From DATKLX01 sp035542155 (lineage in GTDB: Bacteria; Chloroflexota; Anaerolineae; Anaerolineales; Anaerolineaceae), in NCBI GenBank assembly GCA_035542155.1, contig DATKLX010000057.1:1-10813 (forward strand): a DNA stretch of 10,813 nt, given 5' to 3'. This document shows, piece after piece, positions 5,482 to 10,813 of the stretch. Under the pieces are notes generated by a model. It made no database searches. It was not told where the DNA came from and saw only the letters and a program-made list of their open reading frames with translations. How positions within the stretch are numbered: the first letter of the stretch is position 1; each line of letters opens with the position of its first letter. The position numbers and the translations under genes were made by a program.

Positions 5482-6578
5482 GTGACCTCCCCGGAGGTGC
5501 CCGAAGCATATCCGCCCTGTTCCTGCAGGATTTTTGCCGCTTCATCGCTGGCCAACCAGCGGACCAGAGCCTGGATCAAGGGATTGTGGAAGATGGGCTC
5601 GGGAACTACCAGGTCATAGCGCTCCAGGGCGAGAAGATGGAAGCTCAAGCCATACGCCCTGGCACAGAATTCCAATCCCAGGCCGGCGTTCGCCTCTCCC
5701 TCAGCAATGGAGCGGGCCACGTCGGAATGGGTCAGCTTGACACAGTCATATCCCTGGATGCGGTCCGGATCCACCCCCGCCAGGCGCAGGTGAGCGTCCA
5801 ACCAGACCCGCGTGCCGGACCCGGGTTGGCGGTTAGCGAAGCGGATCCCGGGGTTAAGCAAGTCTGGAATCCCCTGGACGTGAAGCGGATTTCCCGCCGT
5901 TAGAATCAAGCCCAGCCGCCGCTGGCCGAGGGCCACCAGCGCGGTCCGCTTTCCGGGGAGAAGGCGGCGCACGAAGGGAATGTTATAGGTATCGCTCTCT
6001 TCGTCCCAGAGATGGCAGCCCGCCAGGTCGGCCTTGCCCTCAGCAAGGGCGATCAGGCCGCCCAGACTGCCGGAAAACTGGATCTTCATCTGATAATCTG
6101 AAGCAGCCGGGGCGACTTCTTTCAGGTGGGAGGCCAGCCAGGGGATCACCAGATCGTGGCTGCCGTTGAAGCGCAGCGTACCAGGGTCAGACGGGTCGGG
6201 CCGGGCAGATACTGCCCGCCAGCGGTCCAGGGCCAGGTTTACTGCCTGCTCGACCTCATCGGTGCTGTAACCTGAGGACAGCACCTCTAATAAGAGACTC
6301 TCCACGCGGTGAACGAGGCCAGCCCGGCGGAGAGGGATCTGGTTCTGGAGCGCCGCAGGCTCCAGGCCAGTCACGTGAGTGCCCTGCCCGGCCCGGCTGG
6401 TCACCAGACCCTGGCGGGCGAGCTCCTGATAGGCTCGCTGGACCGTCCCGGGGGTGCAGTTCCAGCGCCTGGTCAACTGGCGTACAGAAGGCAGGCGGTC
6501 GCCAGCCTTGACCGTCCCCTGGTAGATCTCGCGGCGGATGGATTCGGCGATCTGCTGGTACAGGTGGGTTTCGTCCAT
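5469..6578 (-). CDS. GntR-type HTH regulator fused to a molybdate-binding-like PBP domain
   Basis: The 369-residue product has two parts. Residues about 5-72 form a GntR winged helix (IAESIRREIYQGTVKAGDRLPSVR with a spaced WNCTPGTVQRAYQEL and a wing GLVTSRAGQGTHV). Residues about 135-360 form a type II periplasmic-binding-protein-like domain of the COG1910/PF12727 kind. Its landmarks are the FNGSHDLVIPWLASHL start, ADLAGCHLWDEESDTYN, LILTAGNP and NRQPGSGTR (residues 249-257). There is no signal peptide, so the binding fold works inside the cell as a ligand sensor. In known relatives the ligand is thought to be molybdate or tungstate, or a related cofactor signal. The divergent gene is a molbindin, which strongly supports that role. 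GGGGAGGAG (6587-6595) lies eight bases before the start. The DNA target is probably the intergenic palindrome. Confidence 0.93.
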   Translation of the reverse strand: MDETHLYQQIAESIRREIYQGTVKAGDRLPSVRQLTRRWNCTPGTVQRAYQELARQGLVTSRAGQGTHVTGLEPAALQNQIPLRRAGLVHRVESLLLEVLSSGYSTDEVEQAVNLALDRWRAVSARPDPSDPGTLRFNGSHDLVIPWLASHLKEVAPAASDYQMKIQFSGSLGGLIALAEGKADLAGCHLWDEESDTYNIPFVRRLLPGKRTALVALGQRRLGLILTAGNPLHVQGIPDLLNPGIRFANRQPGSGTRVWLDAHLRLAGVDPDRIQGYDCVKLTHSDVARSIAEGEANAGLGLEFCARAYGLSFHLLALERYDLVVPEPIFHNPLIQALVRWLASDEAAKILQEQGGYASGTSGEVTWVN

Positions 6579-6598
6579 CGAGTGGACTCCTCCCCATT

Positions 6599-6604
6599 AT
6601 TTTA
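6599..6604 (-). promoter_or_regulatory. Candidate -10 box for the regulator-CPBP-AKR operon
   Basis: On the minus strand TAAAAT lies about 20 bases before the start codon. The -35 position at 17 bases falls inside the left arm of the large palindrome (around 6622-6627) and shows no good TTGACA match, which fits an activator- or repressor-dependent promoter. The predicted leader is very short but still holds the GGGGAGGAG binding site. Confidence 0.35.
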
Positions 6605-6616
6605 CCTGAAAAGGAG

Positions 6617-6669
6617 GAGAGCCGAGAACGGGGAACAGTCACTTTTTGACTGTCCCGTTCTCGGCTCTC
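6617..6669. promoter_or_regulatory. 53-bp palindrome between divergent regulator and mop promoters (candidate operator)
   Basis: GAGAGCCGAGAACGGG (6617-6632) and CCCGTTCTCGGCTCTC (6654-6669) are perfect 16-bp inverted arms. Inside them ACAGTCA (6635-6641) and TGACTGT (6647-6653) add seven more pairs around a five-base centre, with a two-base offset on the left. The arms cover the expected -35 regions of both divergent promoters. Five T bases follow on the plus side, as in an intrinsic terminator. However, no plus-strand gene lies upstream to be terminated, and neither promoter would transcribe the hairpin. A shared operator for the GntR-PBP protein is the favoured reading. A REP-like mobile palindrome is the alternative. 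Confidence 0.6.
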
Positions 6670-6678
6670 TTTTTCCTG

Positions 6679-6684
6679 TATAAT
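6679..6684 (+). promoter_or_regulatory. -10 box of the mop promoter
   Basis: A perfect TATAAT lies 45 bases before the mop start. No good -35 hexamer is found 16-18 bases upstream, where the right arm of the palindrome lies. This suggests that the bound regulator controls access. The ribosome binding site GAGGG (6716-6720) is nine bases before the ATG. Confidence 0.5.
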
Positions 6685-6729
6685 AGATCAAAATACTAAA
6701 ATTTCAAACACAGAAGAGGGTATAAAAGC

Positions 6730-6942
6730 ATGAAAATCAGCGCGCGAAACATATTGAAGGGCAGAATCAAGCAAATCAACACGGGAGCAGTCAATTCAGA
6801 AGTGATCCTTGAGCTTCCGGGCGGGACTGAAATCGTCTCGATCATCACCCGCCAGTCGGTGGACACACTGGGTTTGAAGGTGGGCGGCGAGGCTTATGCG
6901 GTGATCAAAGCCTCGAGCGTCATGCTGGCGGTCGACCATTAG
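6730..6942 (+). CDS. mop: Molbindin (Mop/TOBE-domain molybdate-binding protein)
   Basis: The 70-residue product is a single Mop/TOBE domain spanning the whole protein. It starts MKISARNILKGRIKQI, has GAVNSEVILELPGG and SIITRQSVDTLGLKVG, and ends in EAYAVIKASSVMLAVD. These are the family's signature blocks, and the length matches the roughly 68-residue clostridial MopII. Members are small cytoplasmic proteins that assemble into hexamers and bind molybdate or tungstate at subunit interfaces. They serve as a store or buffer for molybdenum cofactor synthesis. The gene is divergent from the GntR-PBP regulator, which presumably controls it. No Mo transporter (ModABC or TupABC) lies in this window. 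The stop overlaps the end of the decayed chemoreceptor gene on the opposite strand. Confidence 0.95.
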   Translation: MKISARNILKGRIKQINTGAVNSEVILELPGGTEIVSIITRQSVDTLGLKVGGEAYAVIKASSVMLAVDH

Positions 6943-7625
6943 GCCGGGATCAGCTTCTCGAGTTCCGCGGCTGGTGTTTCCGCGGGAGTTACGACGGCAG
7001 GGAGCCAACTTTCCGGCGCAGCCCTCTCTTCGCTTATAATTTTGAAGCGGGTCACGAGGGATTGAAAATCAGCAGCCCAATCTGAATGAACGGGTTTTGT
7101 TGGCTGGTGGCATTGACGGTATCGCGATTCGTATTATATTCGGCGTCGAATCTGCTAAAAATCGCTTCAGCCGCCTGGATGGTCCTGGGTTCCAGATCAT
7201 TGAGGACATTGGTCTGGATGTTTTGCTGCTTATCGTAGGACTATTTGATGGAAAAGAGGCCCTGTTGGAAATTCCCCAACGCGCTCTTTGTTGAAATTAT
7301 CGTTGCAGGTCTGGTAATTTGAGCTAATCAGGGAGAGCTGCCCGGCGCGGTTAACATCGATAATCCGATTTTTTGCTTCCCCAAGCAGTTTTTGAAATTG
7401 GCCGGTTTGAGTATTGTATGCCTCCAGGGCAGATTTATCCTGGCCGAGAATATATTTGTTGGCCTAGAAACTGACCGAGAACAAATAGGATTTAATCTCC
7501 GCGGCGGTCTGGCGTTCCACGGCCAGGTCGTCGACAAGCCTGGAATGACCGTCCATAAACAAGCGATAGACAATGAATAAATATGCGCGCTGGTTGCCGA
7601 ATAAGGCCAATTGTGGTATCTTAAT
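6939..7625 (-). pseudogene. Decayed methyl-accepting chemotaxis protein with the central signalling part deleted
   Basis: On the minus strand, conceptual translation from about 7625 reads IPQLALFGNQRAYLF and FIVYRLFMDGHSRLVDDLAVERQTAAEI. It then gives SYLFSVSF, an in-frame TAG (7466-7464), ANKYILGQDKSALEAY and QFQKLLGEAKN. A frameshift lies near 7250-7275 and another TAG at 7243-7241. The sequence goes on QQNIQTNVLNDLEPR and IQAAEAIFSRFDAEY to the start of a second membrane helix, FIQIGLLIF, with a stop at 7054-7052. This is the layout of a 4-helix-bundle/CHASE3 sensory domain. After another frame change, ADFQSLVTRFKI and a Pro/Ala/Glu tail ending at TAA (6941-6939) look like an MCP C-terminus. 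HAMP and the signalling hairpin are missing. The gene is not functional. Confidence 0.7.
7594..7622 (+). promoter_or_regulatory. Candidate promoter upstream of the C45 hydrolase gene
   Basis: TTGCCG (7594-7599) and TATCTT (7617-7622) are spaced by 17 bases and point towards the C45, HD and nth genes. They overlap the decayed N-terminus of the chemoreceptor relic. The -10 match is only fair, and about 200 bases separate it from the conserved coding sequence. Bases 7626-7745 hold no gene that I can support. Confidence 0.28.
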
Positions 7626-7814
7626 GAAACAGGCTTAATCGTCCACTACTTCTAAAAAGCCCTGTTGGGGATTTGGAAACCGCATGCAAGAAGCAGGTGT
7701 TCCCCCTCGCGGCCGGATTTCCACCAAATCCAATTCAGAATCTGAAAGAGACAGGCTATCTCAAAGATCACCGCACGCTCATCCCATCCAGGGGAGGCGC
7801 AACCACACCCCGAC

Positions 7815-8882
7815 CGTCTTCCCCTCATCAAGGTTTCTGGTTCTCATCGCGGAATTGGCCGCCAGATCGGCGAGTTCTGCCGTGAGCCGATCCGCCACAG
7901 CCTGGATAACGCGCGCGAGCTGCTCGATGACGCCTTTGAAACTCTGCAACTGACATGGGAAGGAGCACAGATCCAGGCGCGCAAATATATCCCCTTTGCT
8001 CAGGAACGGTACCCGCAGTACGTCGAGGAAATGCAGGGGATCAGTGAAGGCGCCAATGTGCCTATGGAAGACCTGGCGGTCTTAAACGGTATGGAAGCGG
8101 TAACGATGGATGCCTTGCACCTGCAGAAGTGCACCAGCATGGCAGTCAACCAGGACCGCAGTGCGAACGGGCACGTGATGCTGGTTCATAACGAAGATTG
8201 GGTTCCAGAAGATGAGCCGGATGTGTACATATTGCATGCCACGCCCGATCACGAGCCGCCGTTCCTGGCTATGACCTACGGAGGCCTGCTGCCCAATATT
8301 GGCATGAATGCATATGGGATCTCCCAGGTGTGCGACTCGGTCTATCCTTCGGATTGCCGGATTGGAATTCCGCGCCTAGTTGCCTCGCGGGCGGTCCTCT
8401 CGGTCAAGACTCCCGCCGAGGCTATCCGGCATATGCTCGCCCCGCACCGCGCGGCCGGCTACAACCATCTTCTCGTCCACGAAAGCGGTGAAATGTACAA
8501 TGTGGAAGTCTCCGCGCGGCATTTCGCGGTGCTCTATGCGATGGATGGATCGCTGGCGCACACCAACCACTATCTCGACCCGGCCATGCAACTGGTCGAG
8601 AGCGAACCAGACGAACTGGTCAGCACGCGCGTGCGCTATTTCCGCACTATACGCCTGCTGGGCCAGACGCAGCGCCATTCGATTGAAACGCTGCAGGCCA
8701 TCCAGCGCGACCACGTAAATTTCCAGGATTCGATCTGCAACCACGCGATCGATGAGGATAAACCCCTCGATCGGGAGAAAACGATCACTGCCCTGCTGTT
8801 TGACCTGAGCGAGCGCAAGCTCTACGCTACCTGGGGTAATCCCTGCGAGCACGAGTATTATACGTATGAGCTGGATTGCTAA
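7815..8882 (+). CDS. C45-family Ntn acyltransferase/hydrolase (acyl-CoA:6-APA acyltransferase-like), start codon unresolved
   Basis: The frame is open from 7746 to the TAA at 8880-8882. Conserved sequence begins at about 7815 with RLPLIKVSGSHRGIGRQIGE, then REPIRHSLDNARELL and YPQYVEEMQGISEGA. These are the usual N-terminal blocks of penicillin acyltransferase-like proteins. The autocatalytic cleavage site is KC-TSM, with the nucleophile Cys encoded at 8130-8132. NGHVMLVHNEDW, the YGGLLPNIGMNAYGIS core and the TNHYLDP region follow. Family members self-cleave before this Cys and hydrolyse or transfer acyl groups on amides. There is no ATG, GTG or TTG in frame between 7746 and 8031. The ATG at 8031 would remove about 70 conserved residues although the fold needs them. 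A strong AGGGGAGG (7790-7797) precedes the conserved part, eight bases before a CAC codon. A lost start, a non-standard start or a base error are all possible. Confidence 0.8.
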   Translation, partial: RLPLIKVSGSHRGIGRQIGEFCREPIRHSLDNARELLDDAFETLQLTWEGAQIQARKYIPFAQERYPQYVEEMQGISEGANVPMEDLAVLNGMEAVTMDALHLQKCTSMAVNQDRSANGHVMLVHNEDWVPEDEPDVYILHATPDHEPPFLAMTYGGLLPNIGMNAYGISQVCDSVYPSDCRIGIPRLVASRAVLSVKTPAEAIRHMLAPHRAAGYNHLLVHESGEMYNVEVSARHFAVLYAMDGSLAHTNHYLDPAMQLVESEPDELVSTRVRYFRTIRLLGQTQRHSIETLQAIQRDHVNFQDSICNHAIDEDKPLDREKTITALLFDLSERKLYATWGNPCEHEYYTYELDC

Positions 8883-9450
8883 CACGATTCTGACCAACCG
8901 TTTTCAGGATGCGCTGGGATATGCCTACGAGCTGCATGGGCGGCAGATCCGCAAGGCGACCGGTGTGCCCTATATGGCCCATTTGCTGAGCGTTTCGGCA
9001 CTGGTATTGGAAGACGGCGGGAGTGAAGACGAGGCGATCGCTGCCCTGCTGCACGACGCGGGAGAGGATCAGGGCGGGGAGGAGACCCTAGAGGAGATCA
9101 ATCGCCGGTACGGCGCCACTGTGGCGGAGATCGTGCGGGGTTGCAGCGATACCCTGGTCACGCCAAAACCGCCATGGCGCGAGCGCAAGGAAAAGTACCT
9201 GCGTGAGCTACAAAGCGCCAGCCCAGCCGTCCAGCGGGTTTCTCTGGCGGATAAGGTCCACAATGCCCGCGATCTCCTCGCCTGTTACCGAAGCAGCGGC
9301 GAGGAGATCTGGCTGCCTTTCAAGGGCGGCAAGGATGGCACGCTGTGGTACCAGCGGGCGCTCGTCCAGGTTTTTCAAGAGCTGGGCAGCGGGGCGATGG
9401 TCGAAGAGCTGGACAGGTTGGTGACAGAGCTGGAACAACTAAGCGGCTGA
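8866..9450 (+). CDS. HD-domain hydrolase of the RelA/SpoT-HD (MESH1-like) type
   Basis: The 194-residue product resembles the hydrolase half of SpoT and the stand-alone small alarmone hydrolases. Visible elements are the entry motif RKATGVPYMAHLLSVS with metal ligand His39, the HD motif ALLHDAGED (His63, Asp64, with Glu67-Asp68) and VSLADKVHNARDL with the last ligand Asp129. In the family a Mn ion held by these residues removes the 3'-pyrophosphate from (p)ppGpp, and NADPH is a substrate for some members. There is no synthetase, TGS or ACT domain. Which nucleotide this one uses is not shown by the sequence. The ATG at 8866 overlaps the C45 gene by 17 bases and has only a weak binding site, so it is likely translated by coupling. 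nth follows after 16 bases. Confidence 0.88.
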   Translation: MSWIANTILTNRFQDALGYAYELHGRQIRKATGVPYMAHLLSVSALVLEDGGSEDEAIAALLHDAGEDQGGEETLEEINRRYGATVAEIVRGCSDTLVTPKPPWRERKEKYLRELQSASPAVQRVSLADKVHNARDLLACYRSSGEEIWLPFKGGKDGTLWYQRALVQVFQELGSGAMVEELDRLVTELEQLSG

Positions 9451-9466
9451 TCTCTCAGGGGAGAAA

Positions 9467-10132
9467 GTGGAAAAAAGGCCGTTCGATATCGACGACATAT
9501 TTGCCCGGATCCGAGCAGCAGTGGCGAAATATCCCAAGGCTGCCATGTTCGAGCTGGCGGAGGAAGGATTTGGGAACCTTTTCGAGCAGATCATCGCCTG
9601 CATCATTTCCATCCGTACCTACGACGAGGAGACCATCCCGATTGCCAGGCGGCTGTTCACCCGGGCGCGGACTCCGGAAGAGATCGCGGGGCTGAGTACT
9701 GAAGAAATCGACCGGCTGATCAGTCCATCCACTTTTCACGAGCGCAAGGCCGTGCAGATCCGCGAGATTGCGCGGCGTGCGATGAGCGAGTACGGCGGCT
9801 CGCTTCCCTGCGATCGGGACGTGCTGCTCTCTTTCCCCGGGGTGGGGATCAAATGCGCAAACCTGGCGTTGGGGGTAGCCTGCGAGCAGACGTACATCAG
9901 TGTGGACATCCACGTCCACCGGGTGACCAACCGCTGGGGTTTCGTGGCCACCCCCACACCGGAGCGCACCACCCGGGCCCTGGAGGCAAAGGTTCCCACG
10001 GAGTACTGGATCGAGATCAACCGGCTGCTGGTGCCGTTTGGGAAGCACATCTGCACCGGGACGCTTCCACGCTGTTCGACCTGCCCGGTGCTGGAGTACT
10101 GCCGGCAGGTGGGGGTGACGAAGAGTCGATAG
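9467..10132 (+). CDS. nth: Endonuclease III-like DNA glycosylase/AP lyase with [4Fe-4S] cluster
   Basis: The enzyme removes oxidised pyrimidines from DNA and cuts the abasic site in base-excision repair. The helix-hairpin-helix is LLSFPGVGIKCANLAL (residues 120-135) with the candidate catalytic Lys129. The catalytic Asp is Asp147 in SVDIHVHRVTNRWG. The cluster ligands are Cys196, Cys203, Cys206 and Cys212, in the exact spacing C-X6-C-X2-C-X5-C at the C-terminus. The length of 221 residues is typical. Translation starts at GTG 9467, with an AGGGGAG-type site ending just before it. VDIHV instead of the usual VDTHV, and GIK instead of GRK, set it slightly apart from E. coli Nth, so it may belong to a neighbouring subfamily. 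The lysine and aspartate argue for bifunctional activity. Confidence 0.9.
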   Translation: MEKRPFDIDDIFARIRAAVAKYPKAAMFELAEEGFGNLFEQIIACIISIRTYDEETIPIARRLFTRARTPEEIAGLSTEEIDRLISPSTFHERKAVQIREIARRAMSEYGGSLPCDRDVLLSFPGVGIKCANLALGVACEQTYISVDIHVHRVTNRWGFVATPTPERTTRALEAKVPTEYWIEINRLLVPFGKHICTGTLPRCSTCPVLEYCRQVGVTKSR

Positions 10133-10134
10133 AT

Positions 10135-10163
10135 TTGCCTTTTCTTCTCATATCCTGTACACT
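10135..10163 (+). promoter_or_regulatory. Promoter of the CBS-domain gene
   Basis: TTGCCT (10135-10140) and TACACT (10158-10163) are separated by 17 bases, starting right after the nth stop. Transcription from about 10170 would give a leader of about 113 bases. I see no riboswitch-like fold or small ORF in that leader. Confidence 0.5.
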
Positions 10164-10283
10164 ATGCAAAAGGGCGCTGGTTTCCTTCGACCCTCTCCAT
10201 CGCTCAAGGAAGATCGAGTTCGCCTCGGTAGGCAACCAACTGCTAATCTTTCTGAGAACTGACGACTGAAAAGGAGGCCGGAG

Positions 10284-10703
10284 ATGACATTTACAGTTCG
10301 TGATTGGATGATCGACCTGGTAGTGTACGTCGATCCCGATTGTACCGTGGCGGATGCGCTGGCGATGATGCGCCGCAGGTATATTCATAGCCTGGTGGTG
10401 TCTAAATCCAAGAATAATCCCGAGTATGGCATCATCACTTCGACGGACATCTGCGATAAGATTATCGCCGCGGACCGCCACCCGGGGAAGACGAAGGTGA
10501 GGGAGATTATGACCTCTCCGCTGATCACTGCCCATACGGATTGGGATCTGCGCCAGTGCTGCCTGATGATGAAAGAACATCACATCCACCACGTTCCGGT
10601 GGTTAATGAGAAGAACGAGCTGGTAGGGATGATTTCCGCGACCGATTTTTTGGTGGCGGCGGAGGCGATCGGCCGCGCTCCCGGAGAACCCATTACAAAC
10701 TGA
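10284..10703 (+). CDS. Tandem CBS-domain protein
   Basis: The 139-residue product consists of two CBS motifs and little else. CBS1 covers residues about 5-62 (VRDWMIDLVVYVDPDCTVAD, then HSLVVS, YGIITSTDICDKI). CBS2 covers about 72-128 (VREIMTSPLITAHTDWDL, then HIHHVPVVNEKNELVGMISATDF). The G(I/M)I(T/S)xTD ends are the ribose-phosphate-binding segments, so the protein probably binds adenosine nucleotides such as AMP, ATP or a dinucleotide, as a dimer. With no catalytic or DNA-binding domain it would act by contact with a partner that is not visible here. AAGGAGG lies six bases before the ATG, an excellent binding site, and a terminator follows 24 bases after the stop. It appears to be a single-gene unit. 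Confidence 0.94.
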   Translation: MTFTVRDWMIDLVVYVDPDCTVADALAMMRRRYIHSLVVSKSKNNPEYGIITSTDICDKIIAADRHPGKTKVREIMTSPLITAHTDWDLRQCCLMMKEHHIHHVPVVNEKNELVGMISATDFLVAAEAIGRAPGEPITN

Positions 10704-10721
10704 TCTGGGCAGATTTTCCCG

Positions 10722-10764
10722 AAAAAACCGGCCTGGACGAGCGCTCGTCCAGGCCGGATGATTT
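10722..10764. terminator. Strong bidirectional intrinsic terminator
   Basis: CCGGCCTGGACGAGC (10728-10742) and GCTCGTCCAGGCCGG (10743-10757) form a perfect 30-base palindrome. On the minus strand it is followed by six T (10727-10722), a textbook terminator. On the plus strand it is followed by ATGATTTT, which is weaker. It ends the CBS gene on one side and a minus-strand gene on the other. Confidence 0.9.
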
Positions 10765-10777
10765 TGCCCTGCCCGTA

Positions 10778-10813
10778 TTATTGCGGGTTGGCGACCCGGC
10801 CAATAAAGAGGAT
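10778..10813 (-). CDS. C-terminal end of an unidentified minus-strand gene
   Basis: The minus strand from the window edge reads ILFIGRVANPQ and stops at TAA (10780-10778). The stop lies 20 bases before the strong hairpin, whose T6 tail faces this gene. That is the expected layout for the end of a real gene. Eleven residues are too few to name it. The call rests on the position of the terminator more than on the residues. Confidence 0.42.
   Translation of the reverse strand: MLFIGRVANPQ

Noticed and set aside
7097..7294. Plus-strand 65-residue ORF after mop
   Set aside because: The minus strand of the same bases encodes chemoreceptor-like sequence, so the plus ORF is a by-product.
7684..7953. 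Plus-strand ORFs upstream of the C45 gene
   Set aside because: They are out of frame with the conserved C45 N-terminus and have Arg/Ser-rich sequence without any family signal. They might matter only if a frameshift joins them to the C45 frame.
10164..10283. Possible riboswitch in the leader of the CBS gene
   Set aside because: The leader is about 113 bases long, but I see no conserved riboswitch core or terminator/antiterminator pair.
1..10813. CRISPR array, toxin-antitoxin pair, integrase or phage genes, retron or other defence module
   Set aside because: No regularly spaced repeats, no small paired toxin and antitoxin genes and no reverse transcriptase or integrase sequence were found. 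The only mobile-element trace is the IS3 end at the left edge.

Overview
The window looks like a chromosomal segment from a free-living bacterium of moderately high GC content. It is probably a member of the Chloroflexota, close to Anaerolineae. This is an inference. It rests on a short secreted peptide with the VYLPLV motif common in exported proteins of that group, on relics of a Pro/Thr-tailed subtilase and of a large chemoreceptor, and on the style of the GntR-PBP regulator. No marker gene proves it.

Left part (1-3170). The window opens inside the 3' end of an IS3-family transposase. The right end of this element sits at about 137 and cuts off a small membrane-protein gene on the minus strand. 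Next to it lies a frameshifted remnant of an S8 (subtilisin-like) protease, so 1-610 is a decay zone. An intact PadR-family repressor gene follows (706-1263). Then come tRNA-Gln(CUG), a hairpin terminator and glnS, which places glutaminyl-tRNA synthetase directly behind its cognate tRNA.

Middle part (3171-7630). A 63-residue secreted peptide gene converges on a minus-strand cluster. In transcription order the cluster is a GntR-HTH/molybdate-binding-like regulator, a CPBP intramembrane protease (13 bp overlap) and an aldo/keto reductase. Divergent from the regulator is a 70-residue molbindin (Mop) gene. Between the two lies a 53-bp palindrome whose two arms cover the -35 regions of both divergent promoters. 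This is the best candidate here for a specific regulatory device, a molybdate/tungstate switch. Behind mop is a decayed methyl-accepting chemotaxis protein gene on the minus strand. Its N-terminal sensory part and its C-terminal tail survive, but the HAMP and signalling domains are gone.

Right part (7631-10813). Three tightly packed plus-strand genes encode a C45-type Ntn acyltransferase/hydrolase, a stand-alone HD hydrolase of the RelA/SpoT-HD type and an endonuclease III-like [4Fe-4S] DNA glycosylase. The acyltransferase lacks any ATG, GTG or TTG ahead of its conserved N-terminus. A separately promoted tandem-CBS protein follows. It ends at a strong bidirectional terminator that also serves the last codons of a minus-strand gene entering from the right.

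Overall this is mostly ordinary housekeeping and regulatory content mixed with several gene relics. No clear new defence or mobile system is visible. The most interesting items are the mop/GntR-PBP intergenic palindrome, the start-less C45 gene, the internally deleted chemoreceptor and the small VYLPLV peptide.
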